From: Gammaproteobacteria bacterium
GTDB taxonomy: Bacteria; Pseudomonadota; Gammaproteobacteria; PS1; Pseudothioglobaceae
Direction of reading: 5' to 3'
Assembly (NCBI GenBank): GCA_024280535.1
Contig: JAJRPY010000116.1
Location: forward strand, 1 to 5,316
DNA: 5,316 nucleotides
Shown here: one piece after another, positions 1 to 5,316 of the stretch
How positions within the stretch are numbered: position 1 is the first letter of the stretch
Layout of the letters: each line of letters opens with the position of its first letter
Made by a program: the position numbers and the translations under genes
Notes under the pieces: generated by a model
Told to the model about the DNA's origin: nothing
Databases searched by the model: none
What the model saw: only the letters and a program-made list of their open reading frames with translations

Positions 1-570
1 AAAGACATTGAAAAATTCAATCTAACCATCGATAACACCACCATCTATGGTGATGAATCTGAATTTAATTATCAGCAATGGCAGCAAAAATTTGCCATTG
101 TCGGTGGGCAAGATTTTGTCATTCCTAGTTTTTCCCTAGAGTATTTTGATAAGACAACTCAGGATAAAAAACACATTGAAACCCAGCCTATTAGCATCCA
201 AGTTAAGCATGCCCAGTTTAAGCAACAACCTATTGTTAAAGTCAAGCAAAAGCAAAATTCAACAAATATTAAGGATAACTCAACAAGTAGTGTGTCAAAA
301 TACAGCTATCTAGTATTGGGCATTGTGCTGGGTATTTTTATCGGTATGCTGCTATTTAAAATCAAAAATAGAAAGGTAGTTAAAAACAAAAACCTAATCA
401 CCAAAGTCAAGTTGACAAGAAATGATAAGGATTTGTTTGATTTGTTATTACCGCTTAATATGCCAAGTTTAAGTGTTATATTGCAACAACTTGAGGCAAA
501 TATTTATAAAAACGCCCAATACAAAATTAGAAAAAAGGAAGTTATTAATGCCATCAAATCTGACCATTAA
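1..570 (+). CDS. batD: BatD-like protein, C-terminal part (5' end outside window)
   Basis: The frame is open from base 1 and ends at TAA 568-570, giving 189 visible residues; the start lies upstream. Residues ~1-70 form a beta-rich segment ending in a pattern typical of BatD proteins ([12 protein letters not shown], then TQPISIQV). A low-complexity Lys/Gln/Asn/Ser linker (~70-100) precedes one hydrophobic helix at ~103-119 ([17 protein letters not shown]), followed by a Lys-rich cytoplasmic tail of about 70 residues. This matches the known layout of BatD: a periplasmic beta-domain region, one C-terminal membrane anchor and a short cytosolic end. BatD belongs to the Bat (aerotolerance) group, usually found with von Willebrand-type proteins BatA/BatB and a MoxR ATPase; its biochemical role is not well defined. 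Its last 23 bases overlap selD. The family call rests on the short IPSF...YFD...PISIQV segment and the topology, so another anchored beta-domain protein remains possible. Confidence 0.7.
   Translation, partial: KDIEKFNLTIDNTTIYGDESEFNYQQWQQKFAIVGGQDFVIPSFSLEYFDKTTQDKKHIETQPISIQVKHAQFKQQPIVKVKQKQNSTNIKDNSTSSVSKYSYLVLGIVLGIFIGMLLFKIKNRKVVKNKNLITKVKLTRNDKDLFDLLLPLNMPSLSVILQQLEANIYKNAQYKIRKKEVINAIKSDH
535..541 (+). promoter_or_regulatory. Shine-Dalgarno of selD
   Basis: AAGGAAG lies 6 bases before the ATG at 548, inside the end of the batD-like gene. It fixes the selD start at 548 rather than at the in-frame upstream start at 473, which would add 25 residues that SelD proteins do not have. Confidence 0.75.
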
Positions 571-1597
571 ACTAACCGAATATAGCCATGGACAAGGTTG
601 TGGTTGCAAAATATCGCCCAAAGTATTGGATACGTTATTGGCATCCTCGCTGGTTGATATTGCCGATACTAATTTACTGGTGGGCAATACCTCCCGTGAC
701 GATGCGGCAGTATATGACCTAGGCAATGGCGAGGCGATTATTAGCACCACAGATTTTTTTATGCCCATTGTGGACGACCCCTTTACCTTTGGGCGTATAG
801 CAGCCACCAATGCGATTAGTGACATTTACGCCATGGGTGGCTCGCCTATTATGGCCATTGCTATTTTTGGCTGGCCATTGGATAAATTACCAGCCGAAGT
901 TGGACAGCAGGTTATTGAAGGCGGACGCAGTGTTTGTATTGAAGCAGGTATTGCTTTAGCAGGTGGCCATAGTATTGATGCACCAGAGCCTATATTTGGT
1001 TTGGCGGTAACTGGCAGGGTGGCTATCAAACACCTTAAAAAAAATTCAAGCGCCCAAGTCGGCGACAGAATCTATTTAACCAAGCCTTTGGGTATTGGCA
1101 TTTTGACCACCGCACAAAAACAAAAGAAAATCAGCCAAGAAGACGAGGCTTGTGCCATTGAAACAATGTGTCAGCTGAATGATATTGGCGCCAAACTGGC
1201 CAATATAAAAGGCATTAATGCAATGACCGATGTCACCGGATTTGGTTTGGGTGGGCATTTGCTGGAGGTTTGCCAGGGTTCTAAGGTGTCCGCTATGATT
1301 GATTATCAAAAAATACCAATCTTAAACAATATCCATCATTATTTGGATAATGGCTGCTCACCCGGCGGCGCTCAGAGGAATTTTGATAGTTATGGTCAGC
1401 ATTTAAGCCAAATGAGTGCAGCGGTTCAATCTATTATTTGCGACCCACAAACCAGCGGCGGTTTGTTGATTATGGTTGCTGACAAGGCTCAGCGTGAATT
1501 TCAAGCGCTTATGCGCTCAGCAGGCTTTGAATTAGAGGCAATTGGTGACATTATCAGCCCAAATGCCAGCACAGCCACCATCAGTATTAATGCGTAA
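548..1597 (+). CDS. selD: Selenide, water dikinase (selenophosphate synthase)
   Basis: SelD makes selenophosphate from selenide and ATP in the cytoplasm, the activated selenium donor for selenocysteine and for tRNA 2-selenouridine. The protein is 349 residues, against 347 in E. coli. The N-terminal flexible loop reads [10 protein letters not shown], with catalytic Cys18 and Lys21 (E. coli Cys17 and Lys20). Cys18 is TGT, so this is the cysteine form and not a selenoprotein. The metal/ATP-binding acidic motifs follow in order: RDDAAVYD (~50-57), TTDFFMP (68-74), SDIYAMGG (91-98), [19 protein letters not shown] (138-156) and MTDVTGFG (226-233). The C-terminal AIRS-type domain ends with [10 protein letters not shown] (298-307). 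The start at 548 has a good Shine-Dalgarno and gives a family-length N-terminus. The gene overlaps the batD-like gene by 23 bases and mnmH by 8 bases, so the three are likely cotranscribed. The mnmH neighbour points to tRNA selenation as its main use; no selA or selB is visible here. Confidence 0.97.
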   Translation: MPSNLTIKLTEYSHGQGCGCKISPKVLDTLLASSLVDIADTNLLVGNTSRDDAAVYDLGNGEAIISTTDFFMPIVDDPFTFGRIAATNAISDIYAMGGSPIMAIAIFGWPLDKLPAEVGQQVIEGGRSVCIEAGIALAGGHSIDAPEPIFGLAVTGRVAIKHLKKNSSAQVGDRIYLTKPLGIGILTTAQKQKKISQEDEACAIETMCQLNDIGAKLANIKGINAMTDVTGFGLGGHLLEVCQGSKVSAMIDYQKIPILNNIHHYLDNGCSPGGAQRNFDSYGQHLSQMSAAVQSIICDPQTSGGLLIMVADKAQREFQALMRSAGFELEAIGDIISPNASTATISINA

Positions 1598-2690
1598 ATC
1601 GCTCACTCAAATTGAAGATTTCCACTCGCTGGTTATTAACGACACCCCTATGCTTGACACACGCGCACCGATTGAGTTTGCACAAGGCGCCTTCCCGCAT
1701 ACGCAAAATTTACCCATTATGAATGACAAAGAGCGCGAACTTGTCGGCACTTGTTATAAAAATAAAGGTCAAGATGATGCCATATTATTGGGTCATAAAT
1801 TACTACAAGGCGACACCAAGCAGGCTCGAATTGATGCTTGGATTGAATTTATCAAGCAACATCCTAATGGCGCTTTATATTGTTTTCGAGGCGGTATGCG
1901 CAGTCAACTCACCCAGCAATGGATTTATCAGGCAACAGGGATTGATTATCCACGCCTAAAAGGGGGCTATAAAGCGTTACGCCGCTATTTAATTGATGAA
2001 ACTGAACGCATTATGACCAGCACCAAGGCGATTGTTATTGGCGGACAAACAGGCTGTGGCAAAACTGTGTTGTTAAATAAAATTCACCAACAAATTGACC
2101 TAGAAGGTTTGGCCAATCATCGAGGCTCTGCTTTTGGCAATACCACAACCCCTCAACCCAGCCAAATTGCCTTTGAAAACAAACTGGCAATTGCGCTGAT
2201 TAAAAAACAACACCATCCGCAGCTAATATTTGAGGACGAAGGTGCTAATATCGGCATGGTGCATATTCCTGATTGTGTTAAAAACAAAACCGCTCAGGCA
2301 GATTTAATTTTATTAGAGGCGAGTGTTCAAGAGCGCATTCAGGTGAGTATGGAGGCTTATGTAATTCAGATGTATGATAATTTTAGAGCTCAAGATGCGG
2401 ATAATGGGTTTGAGAATTTTTCTAATTATTGGCTTAACAGCTTGCAAAAAATCCAAAAAAGATTAGGATTGGAGCGCTATAAAAGCATGCAACAACAAGT
2501 GCAATTAGCACTAAACGAGCATCAAAATAGCAATAGTTTTGACGGATTTTTACCCATTGTCAAATCGCTTTTAGTGGATTATTACGACCCTATGTATCAT
2601 TATCAAATTCAACAGAAATTAGACCGCGTTATTTTTAAAGGCAACCGTCAAGCGGTATTAGACTACATTCAGCAACTGTCAATTTTTTGA
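1590..2690 (+). CDS. mnmH: tRNA 2-selenouridine synthase
   Basis: MnmH (SelU, YbbB) converts 2-thiouridine at wobble position 34 of Lys, Glu and Gln tRNAs to 2-selenouridine, through a geranylated intermediate, using selenophosphate from SelD. The protein is 366 residues, against 364 in E. coli. The N-terminal rhodanese domain carries [15 protein letters not shown] (22-36), GTCYKNKG (53-60) and the catalytic-loop cysteine Cys98 in CFRGGMRS (98-105). [16 protein letters not shown] (117-132) leads to the P-loop domain, with Walker [10 protein letters not shown] (151-159) and [13 protein letters not shown] (171-183). The C-terminus holds RLGLERY and [13 protein letters not shown] (331-343). The ATG at 1590 overlaps the last 8 bases of selD (its stop is 1595-1597) and has no clear Shine-Dalgarno, which suggests coupling to selD termination. 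An upstream in-frame TTG at 1542 would add 16 residues absent from the family. The 3' end overlaps the convergent ferredoxin gene by 12 bases. Confidence 0.96.
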   Translation: MRKSLTQIEDFHSLVINDTPMLDTRAPIEFAQGAFPHTQNLPIMNDKERELVGTCYKNKGQDDAILLGHKLLQGDTKQARIDAWIEFIKQHPNGALYCFRGGMRSQLTQQWIYQATGIDYPRLKGGYKALRRYLIDETERIMTSTKAIVIGGQTGCGKTVLLNKIHQQIDLEGLANHRGSAFGNTTTPQPSQIAFENKLAIALIKKQHHPQLIFEDEGANIGMVHIPDCVKNKTAQADLILLEASVQERIQVSMEAYVIQMYDNFRAQDADNGFENFSNYWLNSLQKIQKRLGLERYKSMQQQVQLALNEHQNSNSFDGFLPIVKSLLVDYYDPMYHYQIQQKLDRVIFKGNRQAVLDYIQQLSIF

Positions 2691-2942
2691 TTCTATCTCA
2701 ATATCACTAATAGGCTTGGCTTGACAGGCTAAAATTTCACCCTGAGAAAGTGGTACCAAACACGGCTGATGTGTCACATCCCCTTTAAGCAGATACAGAA
2801 TACAAGCGCCACAATGGCCTTGTCGGCATGAGTGGTTAAGCAATATACTGTGATTTTCCAATTCGGTTAGAATCGATTGCTCACCATACACATAAAGCGA
2901 TTCAGTCTTTCCATTGATGTTATTAACCTCTATTTTAAACAT
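2679..2942 (-). CDS. yfaE: [2Fe-2S] ferredoxin, YfaE type, ribonucleotide reductase maintenance
   Basis: This small plant-type ferredoxin has 87 residues (E. coli YfaE has 84). The cluster ligands follow the C-x4-C-x2-C-x25-C pattern: Cys39, Cys44 and Cys47 in CRQGHCGAC, and Cys73 in GEILACQA. Cys61 is an extra, non-ligand cysteine. The segment GEILACQAKPISDIEIE is close to the YfaE C-terminus. In E. coli, YfaE supplies electrons to reduce the diiron centre and help build and repair the tyrosyl radical cofactor of NrdB. The position here, 7 bases after the nrdB stop on the same strand, strongly supports that role. There is no strong Shine-Dalgarno (TTGAGTA just before the ATG), so translation is probably coupled to nrdB. 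The TGA stop lies inside the last codons of convergent mnmH. Family membership is certain; the exact partner is inferred from position. Confidence 0.9.
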   Translation of the reverse strand: MFKIEVNNINGKTESLYVYGEQSILTELENHSILLNHSCRQGHCGACILYLLKGDVTHQPCLVPLSQGEILACQAKPISDIEIESKN

Positions 2943-2949
2943 TACTCAA

Positions 2950-4086
2950 TCACAACTTGAAGTCGTCAAAATCGGTATCATTTTGTTCTAAAGTATTGTC
3001 AATCGCACTGACCAGATAAGAGGTAATTTCTGTTTCCTGAGGTGCTACTTGCACATTATCAGAATCCAACCAATGATTAATCCAGGGTAGGGGGTTGGTG
3101 CATTCAGCAAAGATTGGCGTTAAGCCGATAGCCCGCATACGCACATTGGTAATATATTCAAGATATTGTTTTAAAATATCAGCATTTAGCCCAATCATCG
3201 AACCCTCACGAAACAAATACTCTGCCCAATTTTTCTCCTGATGACAAGCATCTTTAAACATTTGAATGACCTCTGGTTCACATTCAGCCGCAATATCGCG
3301 CATTTCCAAATCATCCTTGCCATCGCGAATTAGGTTAATAATATGTTGTGTGCCTGCTAAGTGTAGGGCTTCATCACGGGCAATCATTTTAATAATCTTG
3401 GCATTCCCCTCCATCACCTTACGCTCAGCAAATGCAAACGAACAAGCAAAAGACACATAAAAACGCACTGCTTCTAAAATATTAACCGACATAATCGTCA
3501 GATACAATTGGCGTTTTAAAGATTTAAGCGTAATCGTGGTTTCTTTGCCATTGAGGTTGTGCCTGCCTTCGCCGTGCAAGAGATACGCTTGCGAGCATCT
3601 AATCAGCTCATCATAATGCTTAGACACGCTATCAGCACGCTCAATAATTTGCTCCGTTTTCATAATATCATCAAACACAGCACCAGGTTCATTAACAATA
3701 GCGCGAATAATATGCGTATAAGAACGCGAGTGAATTGTCTCCGAAAAAGACCAAGTTTCAATCCAATTTTCCAATTCTGGCAATGACACAATCGGCAAAA
3801 AAGCAATATTAGGACTGCGACCCTGCACTGAATCTAGCAATATTTGATATTGCAAATTGGAAATAAAAATATGCTGCTCATTGGGTAATAATTTTGCAAA
3901 ATCTATTTTATCTTTAGACACATCAATCTCTTCAGGACGCCAAAAAAAAGACAACTGCTTCTCCGTCAACTTTTCAAACATTTCAAACTTTTGCTTATCA
4001 AAACGCGCCACATTAACCGTCTCACCAAAAAACATAGGCTGAGTTAAGGTATCTACAACCCGCTTGTTAAAAATACTATACGACAT
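2950..4086 (-). CDS. nrdB: Ribonucleoside-diphosphate reductase class Ia, beta subunit
   Basis: NrdB (R2) holds the diiron-tyrosyl radical that starts ribonucleotide reduction in NrdA, making deoxynucleotides aerobically in the cytoplasm. The protein is 378 residues, against 376 in E. coli, and the two align nearly throughout with a +1 offset. All key residues are present: iron ligands Asp85 (LLDSVQG), Glu116 and His119 ([11 protein letters not shown]), Glu205 (LEAVRFY), Glu239 and His242 (RDEALHL); radical Tyr123; Trp49 (FFWRPEE) of the electron-transfer path; and Tyr357 near the C-terminus. This pattern indicates a classical Fe-Tyr class Ia enzyme rather than a radical-Tyr-lacking class Ic form. 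The ATG at 4086 has a good Shine-Dalgarno (AGGAG, 6 bases upstream). nrdA is upstream on the same strand but is separated by a ~350-base stretch of gene remnants, which is unusual since nrdA and nrdB are commonly close together. The ferredoxin gene follows after 7 bases. Confidence 0.98.
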   Translation of the reverse strand: MSYSIFNKRVVDTLTQPMFFGETVNVARFDKQKFEMFEKLTEKQLSFFWRPEEIDVSKDKIDFAKLLPNEQHIFISNLQYQILLDSVQGRSPNIAFLPIVSLPELENWIETWSFSETIHSRSYTHIIRAIVNEPGAVFDDIMKTEQIIERADSVSKHYDELIRCSQAYLLHGEGRHNLNGKETTITLKSLKRQLYLTIMSVNILEAVRFYVSFACSFAFAERKVMEGNAKIIKMIARDEALHLAGTQHIINLIRDGKDDLEMRDIAAECEPEVIQMFKDACHQEKNWAEYLFREGSMIGLNADILKQYLEYITNVRMRAIGLTPIFAECTNPLPWINHWLDSDNVQVAPQETEITSYLVSAIDNTLEQNDTDFDDFKL

Positions 4087-4153
4087 TGTTTACTCCTAGT
4101 TGTGTTGTTAATAGGGTTAGTAATTTTTCTAGTTGTTGGTTAAATGTCATCAT
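4076..4153 (-). other. 25-codon ORF overlapping the nrdB start; possible remnant of a gene start
   Basis: The ORF begins MMTFNQQLEKLLTLLTTQLG and stops at TAG 4078-4076, 11 bases inside nrdB in another frame. It has a credible Shine-Dalgarno (AGGA, 6 bases before the ATG at 4153) lying in the end of the preceding remnant. Its ATGATGA overlaps the TGA of that remnant, as in tightly packed co-translated genes. I do not recognise the protein. The simplest reading is the first ~20 codons of a former downstream gene cut off near nrdB. It could instead be a coupling leader peptide for nrdB, or chance. Confidence 0.3.
4093..4097 (-). promoter_or_regulatory. Shine-Dalgarno of nrdB
   Basis: On the minus strand AGGAG lies 6 bases before the nrdB ATG. 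It sits inside the short upstream ORF (4153-4076), and so at the nrdB side of the remnant region. It lets nrdB be translated independently of the broken genes before it. Confidence 0.75.
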
Positions 4154-4272
4154 TTTCTGTCCTGTATTTGTTGAATGACTTTGTCAAAATCGGAATTGAT
4201 TTTTTGCGTTTTGTTAAACTCATTGTAGTGTGCTACTGCTATTTTGTCGGCTTGTTGTTTGGAAATGGAGCC
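4150..4272 (-). pseudogene. Start-less coding remnant resembling a RhuM-family C-terminus
   Basis: In the -1 frame relative to the HAD fragment, about 40 codons are open and protein-like. They begin GSISKQQADKIAVAHYNEF, continue with NKTQKINSDFDK, and end in two TGA codons (4152-4150 and 4149-4147). The frame is open only from 4296 and contains no ATG, GTG or TTG upstream of the homologous part, so it cannot start on its own. The pattern of a GxIS-(H/K)xxA helix, then a repeated charged A/Y/F helix ending in (I/N)SDFDK, recalls the C-terminus of virulence RhuM-family proteins, which often sit in restriction-modification or toxin-type islands. That assignment is from memory on a short stretch and is moderate at best. 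The real upstream part of this gene appears to have been lost at the join with the HAD fragment around 4272. Confidence 0.45.
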
Positions 4273-4433
4273 ATATCGTGTTTTTTGGCTCTTTTTTCAG
4301 ACTTCTTCCAAAATTCTTCTTTTTCCATATTTAAATTAGGAATAAAAGAGTGTTCTTGCATATTGCCTGGGGCAAGCGTGCCATCAAAGTCATAAGCAAT
4401 GGCGACAACAGTTGGTGTTTTAGGCATATTCAT
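4239..4433 (-). pseudogene. HAD-superfamily hydrolase, truncated N-terminal fragment
   Basis: The ORF is 64 codons, starts 3 bases after the nrdA stop and carries the HAD nucleophile motif YDFDGTLAPGN (14-24, with Asp15 and Asp17 in DxDGT). A charged helix follows (NMEKEEFWKKSEKRAKKHDM, 35-54). HAD phosphatases are normally 200 residues or more and need three further motifs (a Ser/Thr, a Lys and a terminal acidic pair), none of which is present. I recall the KKHDM stretch as continuing in full-length relatives, whereas here residues 55-64 (APFPNNKPTK) look like junk read in the wrong frame of the next remnant. The product should therefore be inactive. No Shine-Dalgarno is visible before either Met1 or Met3; translation would depend on coupling to nrdA. 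The original gene was probably an intact HAD phosphatase lying between nrdA and nrdB. Confidence 0.75.
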
Positions 4434-4436
4434 TTT

Positions 4437-5316
4437 TTATAATTTACAAACGCCATCAGCACAGGCATTATCGTCTTCTTTTTCAAGCATATCATTGCCA
4501 CCGCCATCACGTGTTGTATGATAATAAAGCGTTTTAACGCCGTATTTGTAAGCTTTTAACAAATCCATTAAAAACAACTTCATAGGGACTCGGTTGCCCT
4601 CAAATTGGGCAGGGTCATAATGCGTATTGGCACTAATTGACTGATCGACAAATTTTTGCATGATGGCACACAGTTGTAAATAGCCTTCGTTGTCTTTGAT
4701 ATCCCATAATAGTTCGTATTTGTCTTTTAACTGCTCATAATCAGGCACGATCTGTTTTAAGATACCATCTTTAGATTGCTTGACGGAGACAAAGCCTCTG
4801 GGTGGTTCGATGCCGTTGGTTGAATTGGAAATTTGTGATGAGCTTTCACAGGGCATCAATGCTGTTAAGGTTGAGTTTCTGAGTCCGTGTTGATCAATAT
4901 CACGGCGCAATTGCTCCCAATCTAGGGCTAATGAACAATTGCAAAATACATCAATGTCTTGTTTGTAAGTATCAATGGGCATAATACCTTTGGCGTACTG
5001 GGTCTCATGGAATGAAGGGCAGGCGCCTTTTTCCTTGGCTAGAATATTGGATGCCTTTAGTGCGTAATATTGCAAGGCTTCAAATGTTTGGTGAATTAAG
5101 TGATTGCCAGACCCATCAGAATATTTTGCGTCTTTTTTGGCTAAATAATAAGCCAAATTCGTTACCCCAATGCCTAATGTGCGACGATTAATGCTGGCAA
5201 TTTGTGCCGCTTTAATCGGATAATCTTGATAATCAAGCAGCGAATCCAGCGCACGAACAATGATATCGGTAATGCCCTCAAGCTCATCAAGCGAATCCAG
5301 TGCACCTAAATTAACC
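4437..5316 (-). CDS. nrdA: Ribonucleoside-diphosphate reductase class Ia, alpha subunit, C-terminal part
   Basis: NrdA (R1) is the catalytic subunit that reduces ribonucleoside diphosphates. The frame is open to the right edge, giving 292 residues (of roughly 760 in the family) and stopping at TAA 4439-4437. The visible part starts VNLGALDSLDELE, just after the position where the active-site Cys462 of E. coli would be, so that cysteine and the N-terminal ATP-cone lie outside. Landmarks seen are RRTLGIGVTNLAYYLAK, GLRNSTLTALMPCESSSQIS, NGIEPPRGFVSVK, the radical-transfer tyrosine pair in KTLYYHTTRDG (E. coli Tyr730/731), and the mobile C-terminal redox cysteines in CADGVCKL (C-x4-C, E. coli Cys754/759), which are reduced by thioredoxin or glutaredoxin. 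PCESSSQ has Cys where E. coli has Ser (PSETSSQ). nrdB lies downstream, separated by gene remnants. Confidence 0.97.
   Translation of the reverse strand, partial: VNLGALDSLDELEGITDIIVRALDSLLDYQDYPIKAAQIASINRRTLGIGVTNLAYYLAKKDAKYSDGSGNHLIHQTFEALQYYALKASNILAKEKGACPSFHETQYAKGIMPIDTYKQDIDVFCNCSLALDWEQLRRDIDQHGLRNSTLTALMPCESSSQISNSTNGIEPPRGFVSVKQSKDGILKQIVPDYEQLKDKYELLWDIKDNEGYLQLCAIMQKFVDQSISANTHYDPAQFEGNRVPMKLFLMDLLKAYKYGVKTLYYHTTRDGGGNDMLEKEDDNACADGVCKL

Noticed and set aside
473..547. Upstream start extending SelD by 25 residues
   Set aside because: The stretch is the shifted reading of the batD-like gene. The ATG at 548 has a good Shine-Dalgarno and the correct SelD N-terminus.
599..601. Possible selenocysteine at the SelD catalytic position
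   Set aside because: The codon is TGT (Cys), and no in-frame TGA occurs within selD.
1542..1589. TTG start extending MnmH by 16 residues
   Set aside because: The extra residues are the selD C-terminus read in another frame, no family member has them, and the ATG at 1590 gives the usual length and N-terminus.
2691..2760. Terminator for mnmH within the ferredoxin gene
   Set aside because: No stable GC-rich stem followed by a T-run was found. The TTTTTT at 2683-2688 lies before the mnmH stop and has no stem ahead of it.
4182..4187. Minus-strand TTGACA as a possible -35 box for nrdB
   Set aside because: No matching -10 hexamer is found 16-18 bases downstream (only CAGGAC or TACAGG), and the hexamer is explained by the coding remnant (Phe-Asp-Lys codons).
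4144..4395. Plus-strand hydrophobic open frame of about 83 codons opposite the remnants
   Set aside because: It is the antisense of the HAD and RhuM-like fragments. It is Phe/Leu-rich because it reads the complement of Lys-rich sequence, and it has no supporting Shine-Dalgarno.

Overview
The window is AT-rich, gene-dense bacterial DNA. SelD, MnmH, NrdA and NrdB all read as typical gammaproteobacterial proteins: each aligns from memory almost end to end with its E. coli counterpart, with active-site residues in register. The AT-rich codon use and the overall style would suit a marine sulfur-oxidiser or symbiont of the SUP05/Thioglobus type. That placement is inference and was not tested.

Left part, + strand (1-2690): the C-terminal 189 codons of a BatD-like membrane protein, then selD (selenide, water dikinase), then mnmH/selU (tRNA 2-selenouridine synthase). 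Each gene overlaps the next (23 bases batD/selD, 8 bases selD/mnmH), so the three are probably translated as one coupled operon. SelD makes selenophosphate and MnmH uses it to convert 2-thiouridine to 2-selenouridine at the wobble base of certain tRNAs. The two form a complete selenouridine pathway. SelD itself has a cysteine, not selenocysteine, at its catalytic position.

Right part, - strand (5316-2679): a class Ia ribonucleotide reductase locus, transcribed right to left. It holds nrdA (the C-terminal 292 codons, running off the right edge), an interrupted region, nrdB (complete), and a YfaE-type [2Fe-2S] ferredoxin that probably maintains the NrdB diiron-tyrosyl cofactor. The ferredoxin gene and mnmH converge and their 3' ends overlap by 12 bases.

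The irregular part is about 350 bases between nrdA and nrdB (4087-4436). It starts with the first ~54 codons of a HAD-family hydrolase carrying the DxDGT motif. This is joined, out of frame, to a start-less coding remnant that resembles the C-terminus of RhuM-family proteins. An ATGATGA overlap then leads to a 25-codon ORF with its own Shine-Dalgarno that runs into the nrdB start. I read this as the scar of an accessory gene cassette that entered the nrd locus and was then mostly deleted. No tRNA, rRNA, CRISPR array, intact insertion sequence or convincing rho-independent terminator was seen. I did not find an unmistakable new biological system; the nrdA-nrdB scar is the most unusual item.
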